Source: Oligoflexia bacterium (lineage in GTDB: Bacteria; Bdellovibrionota; Bdellovibrionia; JABDDW01). From it: DNA of 64,000 nucleotides. This document shows positions 9,339-18,791 of the stretch, one piece after another. The position numbers and the translations under genes are program-made. The stretch is from positions 1-64,000 of the forward strand of contig JAWXAT010000009.1 in assembly GCA_034439615.1 (NCBI GenBank). The letters run 5' to 3'. The notes beneath the pieces are model-generated. The model worked only from the letters and a program-made list of their open reading frames with translations, searched no databases and was not told where the DNA came from. Position 1 is the stretch's first letter; each line of letters opens with the position of its first letter.

Positions 9339-10295
9339 CTACTCCCGACTGCCACTAGCAGATTGGTTTCTCATTAACAAAAGTCTAGTTAAAAGATTCA
9401 TGCAAAAAACAAGCATCACAAGTACAAATGCCCCGGCCCACGCCTGATTATGCCAATCTTCGTATGGAGAAATAGCATACGTGTATATCTGAACGGGTAA
9501 AGATGAAATGGGTTGATCAAGTGATTTTGCCCAAAAGCGGTTATTCAAAGCTGTGAATATTAATGGAGCCGTTTCACCAGATACACGGGCAATAGCTAAT
9601 ATGATTCCAGTTGCTATGCCACTCATACTTCCAGGTAATACAATTCGTAAAATCACTTTCCAACGTGGTAATCCCAATGCAAGGCCCGCTTCACGAATAT
9701 GTTGCGGAACAAGTTTAAGAAGCTCCTCAGCACCACGTGCAACTGTGGGTATCATCAAAACACCAAGGGCTAAACCCCCTGCAATTGCAGAAAATCTTCC
9801 CATGGGCATAACAACTACGGCATAGGCAAAAAGACCAATGACAATTGAAGGAATACTTGAAAGCACATCAGTGCTAAAGCGAATGATATGCCCTAATTTT
9901 CCGTTTCCATATTCTGATAAATAAATGGCTGTAGCTAATCCCCACGGAATGCCAACACAAGATGCAAGTCCAATAAGAATGAGTGTTCCTACGAGTGCAT
10001 TGGCCATACCGCCTCCAAGTTCTCCAACGGGAGCGGGAAGGGCAGTAAAAAATGACCAATTAAGGGCAGGTAATCCACGGGACATCACATACCAAAACAC
10101 ACTAAATAGCGGAATCAATGCAACAATGGTTGCTGAAAATAAGAGTGAGCACATCAGAAAATTTTTAATTTTTCTTTTTTTAAAAGTAACAGGAAGTTTA
10201 TTAGAAAGTTGACCAGTGCGAGTTTCGATTCGTGTTCGTCGATCGGGTTTGTTTTTTAAAACAGTATTGGCTGATAATTCATTTGTATCGCTCAT
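9339..10295 (-). CDS. pstA: Phosphate ABC transporter permease PstA
   Basis: 318 residues from the ATG at 10295, which overlaps the pstC stop as ATGA and has AGGAAC upstream; a longer start at 10328 would run into pstC. A polar 40-residue N-terminal tail precedes six membrane segments. The permease EAA-like loop reads EAGLALGLPRWKVILRIVLPG, and GIILAIARVSGETAPLIFTA is typical of PstA. Inner-membrane channel half for phosphate. Confidence 0.93.
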   Translation of the reverse strand: MSDTNELSANTVLKNKPDRRTRIETRTGQLSNKLPVTFKKRKIKNFLMCSLLFSATIVALIPLFSVFWYVMSRGLPALNWSFFTALPAPVGELGGGMANALVGTLILIGLASCVGIPWGLATAIYLSEYGNGKLGHIIRFSTDVLSSIPSIVIGLFAYAVVVMPMGRFSAIAGGLALGVLMIPTVARGAEELLKLVPQHIREAGLALGLPRWKVILRIVLPGSMSGIATGIILAIARVSGETAPLIFTALNNRFWAKSLDQPISSLPVQIYTYAISPYEDWHNQAWAGAFVLVMLVFCMNLLTRLLLMRNQSASGSRE

Positions 10296-11239
10296 CGGGA
10301 TGTTCCTTGAGCTTTGGTGACGCGCCAAACAAATACACGAGCCAAACTATTAATCACAAATGTAACAGCAAAAAGAGTTAATCCAATAGCTGCTAAGGCA
10401 GATAAATGTTCATCACTTACTGCTTCTGCATATTCATTAGCGATAACACTTGCCATTGTTTGCCCTGGGGCGAATAGTGATGCAGAAATTTCAGCTCGAT
10501 TACCAATGACCATCGTAACAGCCATTGTTTCTCCAAGTGCTCGACCCAGACCTAAAATGATGGCACCCATGATTCCGGTTTTTGAACTTTTTAAAACTGC
10601 AATCGACATTGTTTCCCAACTTGTTGCTCCTAGAGCAAGGGCCGCTTCACGTTGAGATCGTGGAATTGCTTTAAAAACCTCACGAGAAATAGAAGACACC
10701 GTTGGTGTAATCATAATGGCTAAAATAATTCCAGCGGCGAGCATTCCCACGCCGTAAGGAGGGCCTTGAAAGAGGGGCAAAAAGCCAAGTGTTTTTGCCA
10801 GCATTGGTTCAACTGTGGTTCGGAGCCAAGGAGCTAAAACAAAAATTCCCCATAGTCCATAAACAACACTCGGGATAGCTGCTAACATTTGCACGAGAAA
10901 TCCTGCAACTGTTGCAATTTTTTTATTGGCAAGTTCATTTAAAAAAAGTGCGATACCTACGCTAAGAGGAGCTGCAATTAAAATTGCGATCAGTGAAGAA
11001 ACAATCGTACCGAATATTACCGGGAGTGCTCCGTAATTATGCTGTACTGGATCCCAAGCAGTGGATGTAATAAACCCAAAGCCAAATTTTTGAAATGCTG
11101 GTTTTGCAGTGCCCCACAAAAATACTGTAATGAGCACTAAAAACAATACGACCCCGAGCGCAACTGTACGCATCGAGGTCGCAAAAAGTCGGTCACCGAA
11201 GTGAACGTCTTTTGGTTGTTTTTTTTTCTTACTAAACAT
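10292..11239 (-). CDS. pstC: Phosphate ABC transporter permease PstC
   Basis: 315 residues with six predicted membrane segments. PstC hallmarks are IPSVVYGLWGIFVLAP, the EAA loop REAALALGATSWETM and GLGRALGETMAVTMVIGN. It pairs with PstA to form the transmembrane pore for phosphate delivered by PstS. It lies 5 bases after pstS and overlaps pstA by 4 bases. Confidence 0.93.
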   Translation of the reverse strand: MFSKKKKQPKDVHFGDRLFATSMRTVALGVVLFLVLITVFLWGTAKPAFQKFGFGFITSTAWDPVQHNYGALPVIFGTIVSSLIAILIAAPLSVGIALFLNELANKKIATVAGFLVQMLAAIPSVVYGLWGIFVLAPWLRTTVEPMLAKTLGFLPLFQGPPYGVGMLAAGIILAIMITPTVSSISREVFKAIPRSQREAALALGATSWETMSIAVLKSSKTGIMGAIILGLGRALGETMAVTMVIGNRAEISASLFAPGQTMASVIANEYAEAVSDEHLSALAAIGLTLFAVTFVINSLARVFVWRVTKAQGTSR

Positions 11240-11244
11240 CGATT

Positions 11245-12288
11245 TTACTTCGTAACTTCAATCTTTTTAATTTTAGCATCAATTTTAGTAACCAATTCTT
11301 TTGGCAATGGTGCATATTCTAAAGCCGCACTTAATTTTTGACCATCGTAGATTGCCCAGTTTAAGAATTTCACCAAATTTGATCCTTTAATACCATTTTG
11401 TTTTCCGTAAACTAAAAGATAAGTAAAACTGCTAATAGGATACGAGTCTTTGCCTTCAGCATCGGTAATCGACATACGGAAATCTTCGGGAAAATCTTTC
11501 TTAGGAGTTTTCTTAAGAAAATTTGCAGCTGCAGCCGTAACCGCTTTGGTTTCAGGTTTTACAAATACTCCAGCTCTATTTTTCACTGAAGCTACAGGAA
11601 GTTTGTTTGAAGCAGCATAAATTAATTCAACATAACCAATACTTCCTGGTGTTTGTTTAACAAGGCCAGCAACGCCTTCGTTACCTTTGCCGCCAAGACC
11701 AACGGGCCAGTTAAGTGCGGTTCCTACTCCTACTTTTTCTTTCCAAGTAGGGCTTACTTTTGCGAGGTAATCTGCAAAAATATTTGTTGTCCCACTTCCA
11801 TCTGATCTATGAGCCACCATAAGTGCTTGATCAGGAAGTTTTAAAGTAGGATTGAGTTTTACAAGTCGTGGGTCATTCCATTTTGTGATTTTTCCTAAGA
11901 AAATATCAGCGATGATTTCACCATCGAGTTTTAAATCACCCTTAACTTCAACAAGATTGTAGGTCAGTACAACAGCACCTAATGTTGTAGGAATATGGTG
12001 AACGGTAACTGGAGATTTTTTTAATTGCTCATCTGTCATGGGAGCATCTGATGCGCCAAAATCTACGGTCTTTTCTAAGAACTGACGAATGCCACCACCA
12101 CTTCCGATGGATTGATAATTAATTTGTACTTCTTTATTTACCTTTTGATATTCAGAAAACCATTTTGAATAAAGCGGGTAGGGAAACGTGGCCCCTGCAC
12201 CTGTGATTTCGGTAGCTGCAAATGCAGTAGAAGCAAACATTACAGCTGTGAAAATTAATGTCAAAAAAGTTATCAAAAATCGACGCAT
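11245..12288 (-). CDS. pstS: Periplasmic phosphate-binding protein PstS
   Basis: 347 residues with a signal peptide ending AFA (residues 1-24). The mature start TEITGAGATFPYPLYSKW is the classic PstS phosphate-loop entry; the ligand segments IGSGGGIRQF, DFGASDAPM and HRSDGSGTTNIF are all present. It captures phosphate for PstABC. First gene of the seven-gene pst-pho operon, with a strong GGAGG ribosome site. Expression should be PhoB-dependent by family knowledge. Confidence 0.95.
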   Translation of the reverse strand: MRRFLITFLTLIFTAVMFASTAFAATEITGAGATFPYPLYSKWFSEYQKVNKEVQINYQSIGSGGGIRQFLEKTVDFGASDAPMTDEQLKKSPVTVHHIPTTLGAVVLTYNLVEVKGDLKLDGEIIADIFLGKITKWNDPRLVKLNPTLKLPDQALMVAHRSDGSGTTNIFADYLAKVSPTWKEKVGVGTALNWPVGLGGKGNEGVAGLVKQTPGSIGYVELIYAASNKLPVASVKNRAGVFVKPETKAVTAAAANFLKKTPKKDFPEDFRMSITDAEGKDSYPISSFTYLLVYGKQNGIKGSNLVKFLNWAIYDGQKLSAALEYAPLPKELVTKIDAKIKKIEVTK

Positions 12289-12311
12289 AAGTCCTCCAGT
12301 AGGTTTTAGCC

Positions 12312-12341
12312 TTTATACTCGGCTATTTCTATAAGAGGCAA
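12312..12341 (-). promoter_or_regulatory. Candidate promoter of the pst-pho operon
   Basis: On the minus strand TTGCCT (12341-12336) and TATAAA (12317-12312) are 18 bases apart and about 23 bases before the pstS start. The weak -35 box fits an activator-dependent promoter, but no clear direct-repeat Pho box was identified. Confidence 0.45.
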
Positions 12342-12418
12342 TTTAAGTCAGATGTTGAGATGCTAATTTTAAGATTTGGTTAGGATTATTAATGACGTGC
12401 TATGTAATTTATATAAGT

Positions 12419-12446
12419 GCGGGGCATCTCATTTGAGATGCCCCGC
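12419..12446 (-). terminator. GC-rich hairpin between htpX and pstS
   Basis: GCGGGGCATCTC pairs perfectly with GAGATGCCCCGC around a 4-base loop, just past the htpX stop. The downstream minus-strand sequence is AT-rich but lacks a strong U run. It probably ends htpX transcription and insulates the pst promoter. Confidence 0.65.
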
Positions 12447-12454
12447 TATCTAAA

Positions 12455-13351
12455 TTATCGAGCTTCTTGTAGGCGGGCAATTCGTTCTTCAAGTGGTGGA
12501 TGAGTAGAAAGCAATGCAAAAAGACCTCGCGACTTACCAGATATCTTAAGACTGGCAATTGCAGGTTGAGCTTGCTCTTCATTTTCTTGAATTCCATGAC
12601 GGCGTTGTAAAGCGCGTAATGCTGCGATCATTTTTTCACGACCCGCAAGGCGTGCTCCGCCGCTATCTGCTCTGAACTCTCTGAGCCTTGAGAAATAAGA
12701 AACAACAAATGCGCCTAAGATACTAAAGAAAATCTCAAGAACAATTACAGTCAGCATATGAATCATGTGTCGTGATTCTTCTTTTGCATTTTGGCTGATA
12801 GCAAAAGCAATGATTCTAGCTAAGAACATAACAAACGCGTTCACAACCCCTTGAATGAGAGTCATTGTAACCATGTCACCATTTGTAACGTGTGAAACTT
12901 CATGGGCCAAGACACCTTCAATTTGTTGATGGTCCATTTGGCTCATAAGCCCAGATGAAACTGCAATGAGCGCTCTATTTTTTGTGGGGCCTGTGGCAAA
13001 CGCATTTACTTCAGGGCTTTCATAGATTCCGACCTGAGGCATTGTGCTCATTCCGGCATGACGGGCAAGTTCATGAATCTTTCGAACTAACCATTGAAGT
13101 TCTGAGTTTGAAACCGTCTCATCAATGATTTTTACTCCCATGAGCCACTTCGCCATTACACGCGAAAGTGCTAATGAAATAAAAGCGCCACCCATACCCC
13201 AGACGAGACAAAAGGCCATCAGCTGACCGTAATCAATGCCTGCTTCTGTGATGTAATAACGAACGCCAAGAACATTGAGCACGATTGAAATCGTGGTCAT
13301 GACCAAGATGTTCACTAATAAAAATAGAAATATCCGTTTTGCAATTGCCAT
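12455..13351 (-). CDS. htpX: HtpX-type membrane zinc metalloprotease (copy 1)
   Basis: 298 residues from the ATG at 13351, which has GGAAGG upstream; an ATG 7 codons earlier lacks such a site. Membrane segments are near 6-26 and 38-58, then the M48 catalytic helix VLAHEVSHVTNGD (HExxH at about 149-153), two further hydrophobic segments, and the third-ligand region FRADSGGARLAG. LSTHPPLEERIARL closes the protein as in E. coli HtpX. It degrades misfolded inner-membrane proteins. Divergent from a LysR-type gene; a second, different HtpX is at 56.1 kb. Confidence 0.9.
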   Translation of the reverse strand: MAIAKRIFLFLLVNILVMTTISIVLNVLGVRYYITEAGIDYGQLMAFCLVWGMGGAFISLALSRVMAKWLMGVKIIDETVSNSELQWLVRKIHELARHAGMSTMPQVGIYESPEVNAFATGPTKNRALIAVSSGLMSQMDHQQIEGVLAHEVSHVTNGDMVTMTLIQGVVNAFVMFLARIIAFAISQNAKEESRHMIHMLTVIVLEIFFSILGAFVVSYFSRLREFRADSGGARLAGREKMIAALRALQRRHGIQENEEQAQPAIASLKISGKSRGLFALLSTHPPLEERIARLQEAR

Positions 13352-13477
13352 GGGGTACCTTCCTTTTTTCAAGTCAAACTAACATCTATACTATAGTGTT
13401 TTTTTCATTACTTAAAATAGATAAAATAGTATATTCAGTTCGTTTTAAACAATGTGTATATTATGAGGGATTTGTCA

Positions 13478-14359
13478 ATGACCTGGCTAAATTATCATCA
13501 TCTCTATTATTTTAGAACTATCGCTCACGAAGGCTCTATTGCCAAAGCCTCAATCAAATTAAGTCTAGGTCAACCTACATTGAGTACGCAATTGAAACAA
13601 TTTGAAAATGCTTTGGGTGTTCAGCTCTTTGAACGGCGTAATAGAAAACTTATTATTACAGAAGCTGGCCGCATAGCGCTGGAATACGCTACTGAGATTT
13701 TCAATACTGGCGAAGAAATGGTTGAAGCGCTCCAAGATCGATTGGTTAAAAGTCATGTGCATATTCAAATCGGGGCATTAGATAGTGTGCCTAAATATAT
13801 TATTTCTAAAATGGCACAGTATGCCTACGGCCTAGGGAATTGCACCTTGAGTATTTTAGAAGGTAAGGGAGATGAGCTATTTCGTGAATTAACCACTCAT
13901 CATCTAGATTTAATTTTGTCTAACTACCCTCCGCCTGTGAGTGATCAGCAAGGTCTTTATGCAAAGAGTATTGCAAAGTTACAGGTGTATATGTGTGGTG
14001 CCGAAAAATATAAAAATCTAAAAAATAATTTTCCTAAATCACTTAATAGCCAACCCATTGTATTGCCTACTGTTCACAGTAAATTGCGTCACGATTTAGA
14101 ACATTTTTTTAAACTCAATAATCTTCAGCTCAATCGTGTTGCTGAAACTCAAGATACGAGTGTTCAAAAACTTTTAGGTGTTGCTGGAGTTGGTTTGTTG
14201 CCACTTTCTGAACCAGCGGCTCAAGAAATTGCAGGTGACGGAAAGCTTGTGAAGCTTGGTATTTTGCCAAATGTCTATGAAGAAATATGGTTGATTGCAG
14301 CGTCGAGAAAAATTGAAAATCCAATTGCTCAAAAGTTGATTAAATCTTTTGCTTTGTGA
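13478..14359 (+). CDS. LysR-family transcriptional regulator, NhaR-like
   Basis: 293 residues from ATG 13478, chosen because GAGGGA stands 7 bases upstream; a longer start at 13454 has none. The N-terminal winged HTH reads MTWLNYHHLYYFRTIAHEGS then LSLGQPTLSTQLKQFENALG, close to NhaR. The remainder is a substrate-binding-type effector domain. NhaR proteins activate sodium/proton antiporter genes, but no antiporter is nearby, so the target is unknown. The shared 126-base gap with htpX suggests it may control that protease (inference). Confidence 0.82.
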   Translation: MTWLNYHHLYYFRTIAHEGSIAKASIKLSLGQPTLSTQLKQFENALGVQLFERRNRKLIITEAGRIALEYATEIFNTGEEMVEALQDRLVKSHVHIQIGALDSVPKYIISKMAQYAYGLGNCTLSILEGKGDELFRELTTHHLDLILSNYPPPVSDQQGLYAKSIAKLQVYMCGAEKYKNLKNNFPKSLNSQPIVLPTVHSKLRHDLEHFFKLNNLQLNRVAETQDTSVQKLLGVAGVGLLPLSEPAAQEIAGDGKLVKLGILPNVYEEIWLIAASRKIENPIAQKLIKSFAL

Positions 14360-14379
14360 ATGACTTAAATTTTTTGAAG

Positions 14380-14673
14380 TTAGTTTTTATGATCAGAAGC
14401 GGGTAATCTATTGCCCCGAATGGTTTTGATCTTTTCTTTATTTTTTGAATAAATTGCTTTGGCTTTGTCATAACATTTATTTTGAATGGGCATGATGGCT
14501 TTTAAAGCGGGCAAGCCCTCTGAGCATTGAATGGCTACAGATTGAGCCGCCTCTTCTTCGCAGTGTTTTTTATTACTCATTCCAACTTTGGCATTTTCAC
14601 AAGCTTTAATGGCATCAGCTTGGGTGGTACTAGAAAAAATTACGATGGTCATGGCGATAAATATCAAATGCAT
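14380..14673 (-). CDS. Small secreted four-cysteine protein, unknown function
   Basis: 97 residues with an N-terminal signal peptide (about 1-19, ending TQA). The mature part has four cysteines (ACENA, KHCEE, IQCSE, NKCYD) spaced for two disulfides and a Lys-rich tail. No family recognised. A GGGGAA ribosome site precedes the ATG. Stands alone, convergent with the LysR gene. Confidence 0.55.
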   Translation of the reverse strand: MHLIFIAMTIVIFSSTTQADAIKACENAKVGMSNKKHCEEEAAQSVAIQCSEGLPALKAIMPIQNKCYDKAKAIYSKNKEKIKTIRGNRLPASDHKN

Positions 14674-14788
14674 TTAAATTTCCCCGGAAGTTTTAGTATT
14701 TATATAAGTCTGCGGGTTTTGGAGAGATGATTCAAGGCGGGAGAGTAAAACTTGTGTGAATTCAGATCAAAGTCGAGTTTTATGATCA

Positions 14789-15244
14789 CTAAGAAACAGT
14801 GGTGTGTACTTCTAGGGCATCTTTCGTCGGTAGTTGGGCAAATTTCAACCAGTCTTGCTCTACAGATCTGAGTATTAAAATTAAATCATCTAAATGAAAT
14901 GGTTTTTTATAATAGCAATTTGCATGAAGGTCATAACACTGGCTGATGTCAATTACAGCACTAGAAGTACTGTAAACTAAAACAGGTATTCTGCGCAGTT
15001 TAGGATGATTTTTGATTTCTTTTAAAACTTCTCGCCCATCTTTTTTCGGAAGATTAAGATCTAAAATAACTAGGTCAGGAATCTGAATTCCATTTTCTCT
15101 ATTTAAGAGATAATTAATTGCGGCTTCACCATCATGTACCACTTGAATATCACATTCAACCGTACCACTGTTTAAAACATGTTTTGTAAGGTAGGCATCG
15201 GCGAGATTATCTTCGACTAATAAAATTTTGCGTGTGCCATTCAT
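14789..15244 (-). CDS. Stand-alone response-regulator receiver (Rcp1-like)
   Basis: 151 residues from ATG 15244 (AAGGA 10 bases upstream); a longer frame reaching 15286 is less likely. A single receiver domain covers it: VEDNLADAYLTKHVL (acidic pair), phospho-Asp in LVILDLNLPKKDG, switch Thr/Ser in YSTSS and Lys in YYKKPFHLDD. The LPKKDG signature is typical of the Rcp1/phytochrome-associated group. There is no output domain, so it acts by protein contact. No kinase adjacent. Confidence 0.82.
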   Translation of the reverse strand: MNGTRKILLVEDNLADAYLTKHVLNSGTVECDIQVVHDGEAAINYLLNRENGIQIPDLVILDLNLPKKDGREVLKEIKNHPKLRRIPVLVYSTSSAVIDISQCYDLHANCYYKKPFHLDDLILILRSVEQDWLKFAQLPTKDALEVHTTVS

Positions 15245-15551
15245 ACAATTTAAATCCTTTACTACTAACTGAGAACTGCAAATCATCCAGTGCAGTTTAC
15301 GTACCAGATAAAAGTTTACTATTTAAATTTAAAAAACAGCTTAGAAGCAGTGTAGGATTTCGTTTTAGGGATATCTTAGAAATTCAAAAGAGTCATATGT
15401 GGATGAAGTTGAGGCATTTTGCCCGAAGTGACCCAGGTTTATGTAAAACTTATCGATCACAATCTTTTAAATCATAAAAAGCTCTTTGATATCATATACT
15501 TAAATATTTACCAGGGCTTAAGTTTAGGTGGTGATTAGCCGATAAACAAAT
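15245..15551. other. Intergenic stretch with no recognised gene
   Basis: About 300 AT-rich bases between the divergent receiver gene and the repeat lipoprotein. I see no convincing coding frame, hairpin or RNA gene; it presumably holds promoters for both neighbours. Confidence 0.5.
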
Positions 15552-17957
15552 ATGGCAGCGTTTAAGGTGTTTTTACTGAAAAAGTGGAAACATTTATCGA
15601 ATATACAATTTTTAAAACGGGTGATGATTTTTTTATTCATTTCACCGTTGTTTATTTCTTATCAAAATTGTTCGCCTGGCGGATTTAAAACAAAATCCCA
15701 AAGCACACAAGGTTCACTACCCCTTAACCCTGCAATTACAAATCAAGCGCCAACAGTTTCAATTAGTAATTCCGGTGATTGTAATTTTCCGTGTACGGCA
15801 ACTTTTACGGTAACTGCATTTGATGCTGATGGAGATGATTTAGAAATATTATGGAGTGGTTGCGCATTTGGAAATTTATCAACTGGCACATGTCAGGTCA
15901 CAAGTCTGGGATTTGTAGAAGCATCTGTAACTGTTAGTGATGGTGTCGGTGGTGAAGCCACTGTTTCATCAAAAATTGAAGGTCTTCCACTTAATCATGC
16001 GCCAATTGTTTCTTTAGCATCACCTCCCCATTGTAGTGCTCCATGTACAGTTACTTTTATTGCAACTGTCTCTGATGATGATAACGACATACTCACTAAC
16101 ACTTGGGGCGGTTGTGCCGCAGGTACTCCTGCGACTTCTACGACAGCAACTTGTGCTATGAGTAACTCCCAACTCGTAATTGCAATCTTAACTGTTACAG
16201 ATAATCGCGGCGGAAGAACGCAAGTGGCTACTGAAGTTGGACAACCACAAAACCGTCCGCCAACAGCTTTTATTGTAAAGTCTGGTTCATGTGTTTATCC
16301 GTGCGATCCAACTTTTACGGTTCATGCGACGGATCCCGACGGTGATACTTTAAGTTATCAATGGTCAGGTTGTTCAGTGGGTACGGGGCGAACAATAAGT
16401 TGCCATGTTAGTTTTATTGTTCCAGTGGTGGCAACGGTTAGGGTGTTTGATAATCGTGGTGGAGTAACTCAAGTTACTGAGAGCGTGATTGGGCTTAATC
16501 ATCCACCAACTGCAGTAGTAACTGGCGAAAACTGTTTTTACCCATGTGATGCAGACTTCACAGCAATCGCGACTGATGATGAGAATGATATTTTGACTTA
16601 TTTGTGGAGCGGTTGTGCAACAGGTACTGCAAGTACAGCAACATGTAATGTTACTGATGGTGAAGCATACACAGCTATTGTAACAGTAAGCGATCATCGA
16701 GGGGGCATGACACAAGCTTCAAAGCAAATACGTGGAGTTCGTCCTCTGATAAAAAATATTACAATGTCTAATCTTGCCACCGGTGTAAATTATAACAAAT
16801 CAACATTTGCCAGTTATAATCAAAAAATCGTTTCTAACGCGCATGGATTATTCACAACACATATACAATGGGCTAATTCAAATGATCCCGCTCTTGTGAA
16901 TGCAATAACTTGGCATCTATCAATAAGTGTTGATGGAGGCTTAAGCTGGAGTACTTTATTTACTTCAAACGTGACTACATTTTCTCCGGTTGTTGAAACT
17001 GATGAAAATGGAAATATTTATTTAATGCATGGCAATTGGGCTAATGGTGATGCTCATTTTTTAAAATTTACATCTGCAAATAATTTCGCGTCACCAGTGA
17101 TATCTAAAATAATAGCTGGCGGATCAGCGCAAAAGTTTTCATTTATATATGACCAAGCACAAGGTAAGTTTTATTACGCAGCACATGTGAGTAATATTAA
17201 ATTCTACGTACTTGATATGAATGGCAACGTTTTAAATGGCTCTAACGGAATTGAATTAACACAACCTGGCCCTGAACCGGCTGATAGTGAGTTACCTGCC
17301 ACATTTCCGCAAGCTAGTTATCCACAATTTTACTTAGCATCCGATGGTGCACTCTATTTGGCCTGGACTGTATCAGCTCGTTGGAAATATCGCTCAATAC
17401 ACTTTGTAATGTCTCGTGATAATAATCGAAGCATTTGGAAAAAACCTAACGGCCAAGTTTTATCTCTGCCAATAGTTTCTGATGATAGCGGGCCTACTGA
17501 TCGCATTAGTTTTACAGATCATACTGAATTTGCGTGGCTTGCAAGTTTTACGGTAAAAAATAATAAAGCACATTTTGTTTATGGCAAAAATTATATTCGC
17601 TATGATCTTACAAATTTTACCTCAGACATTCAAAGTAGAGATTTAAAAGGAAGTACTCTAGGTGCTAGTAATATGTTTGGTTTTTTTGCGACCAAAAAGA
17701 ATTTATCAAATAGCCCTATTTATTATGTAACTTCACCTGACACAAATGACGAAATTATTGTGCTTGTTAGCCATAACAACGGGCAAACGTGGCTAGATTA
17801 TGCTCGAAGTGCAAAACTCCCGGTGGGTGCTTCAATTAATCGAGTTGGTGGGGCAAGAGAAATTACCGCTGATGGTTTTATCGTAGGTACTTTCTTAGAG
17901 CAAAATGCAAGTTTAGATAGTATGAGAGTTAGATTTATCAAAATTGAAGTGCAGTGA
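15552..17957 (+). CDS. Large surface lipoprotein with four Cys-paired Ig/PKD-like repeats and a sialidase-like propeller
   Basis: 801 residues. A lipobox FISYQNC puts the lipidated Cys at residue 40; the preceding 39 residues are long for a signal, so a shorter start (codon 25) is possible. Residues about 55-390 hold four repeats of some 83 residues, each with a conserved NxxCxxPCxxxFT entry, an acidic D-x-D-G/N-D turn and a second Cys pair near WSGC. The C-terminal half has Asp-box motifs SVDGGLSW and SHNNGQTW, suggesting a BNR/sialidase-fold propeller. Likely outer-surface adhesin or carbohydrate binder; catalysis cannot be claimed. Confidence 0.75.
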   Translation: MAAFKVFLLKKWKHLSNIQFLKRVMIFLFISPLFISYQNCSPGGFKTKSQSTQGSLPLNPAITNQAPTVSISNSGDCNFPCTATFTVTAFDADGDDLEILWSGCAFGNLSTGTCQVTSLGFVEASVTVSDGVGGEATVSSKIEGLPLNHAPIVSLASPPHCSAPCTVTFIATVSDDDNDILTNTWGGCAAGTPATSTTATCAMSNSQLVIAILTVTDNRGGRTQVATEVGQPQNRPPTAFIVKSGSCVYPCDPTFTVHATDPDGDTLSYQWSGCSVGTGRTISCHVSFIVPVVATVRVFDNRGGVTQVTESVIGLNHPPTAVVTGENCFYPCDADFTAIATDDENDILTYLWSGCATGTASTATCNVTDGEAYTAIVTVSDHRGGMTQASKQIRGVRPLIKNITMSNLATGVNYNKSTFASYNQKIVSNAHGLFTTHIQWANSNDPALVNAITWHLSISVDGGLSWSTLFTSNVTTFSPVVETDENGNIYLMHGNWANGDAHFLKFTSANNFASPVISKIIAGGSAQKFSFIYDQAQGKFYYAAHVSNIKFYVLDMNGNVLNGSNGIELTQPGPEPADSELPATFPQASYPQFYLASDGALYLAWTVSARWKYRSIHFVMSRDNNRSIWKKPNGQVLSLPIVSDDSGPTDRISFTDHTEFAWLASFTVKNNKAHFVYGKNYIRYDLTNFTSDIQSRDLKGSTLGASNMFGFFATKKNLSNSPIYYVTSPDTNDEIIVLVSHNNGQTWLDYARSAKLPVGASINRVGGAREITADGFIVGTFLEQNASLDSMRVRFIKIEVQ

Positions 17958-17960
17958 TGA

Positions 17961-18791
17961 TTATGATTTTTTCTTTTTTGATTTATAAATCGCATTGGCT
18001 GTTACGGCTCCAATAACAATTGTCCCGCCAATAAATGCAGCTTTTGAAGGTTCCTCTCCGTTAATCAGAAAAACCCAAATAGGATTTAAAACCGGTTCAA
18101 TAACTGGAACCAAAATGGCTTCTAAAGCTGTCACGTGAATAATAGCCTTTGCGTATAAAAAATAGGGTAATGCCAATTGGATGATCCCCATAGCGATAAG
18201 TAAATACCAGCCTGTGGCATTAAGTGGTGCTTGAAACATAAAAGGAAGTGTTATGAGAAATGTCAGGATGTTTCCTAGAAAAATTGATTCAGTAGTAGAT
18301 ATTCCCTTTTGTCTTCTTAAAAACAATGTAAGCCAAGCAAAACTGATTCCGCTAGCAATGGCTAAAATATTGCCTAAAAAATTCTCAGTCGATAAGTTAT
18401 CCACAAAAAAGATGGTCATTCCGCAAATGACGATTACAATTGTTAGCCAATCAAAACGCGTTACGGTTTCTTTAAGATACCAATAACTAAAAATGGCCAC
18501 ATAGATGGGTGCCGTATATTGAAGTAAAATAGCGTTGGCAGCGGTGGTCAATTTTGTAGCGGATACAAAAAGAATAACGGTCGCTACATAAGCGATCGCT
18601 GTACTCCATTGTAATTTGCTCCAAGTAAATTTAAATTTTTTCGTACATGCAAAAAGAAAACATGCCGCAACCGCACTTCGAATGCCTGCGATTGCCAGTG
18701 GGTTCCAGTGAATTGATTTTATAAAGATTCCGCCAAGACTCCAAAGTAAAGCTGTCAATGTTAAGAGTAAAATGGCTCGTTGGCGTGTCAT
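17961..18791 (-). CDS. EamA/DMT-superfamily metabolite exporter
   Basis: 276 residues with about ten membrane helices in two homologous halves. The start LTALLWSLGGIFIKS and the second-half entry GNILAIASGISFAWLTLFLRR are EamA hallmarks, as is EAILVPVIEPVLNPIWVFL. Members export amino acids or other small metabolites; the substrate cannot be read from sequence. The ATG overlaps the upstream gene stop by 4 bases. Confidence 0.85.
   Translation of the reverse strand: MTRQRAILLLTLTALLWSLGGIFIKSIHWNPLAIAGIRSAVAACFLFACTKKFKFTWSKLQWSTAIAYVATVILFVSATKLTTAANAILLQYTAPIYVAIFSYWYLKETVTRFDWLTIVIVICGMTIFFVDNLSTENFLGNILAIASGISFAWLTLFLRRQKGISTTESIFLGNILTFLITLPFMFQAPLNATGWYLLIAMGIIQLALPYFLYAKAIIHVTALEAILVPVIEPVLNPIWVFLINGEEPSKAAFIGGTIVIGAVTANAIYKSKKKKS

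Noticed and set aside
12289-12360. Pho box upstream of pstS.
   Set aside because: No two 7-base repeats with proper 11-base periodicity could be seen.
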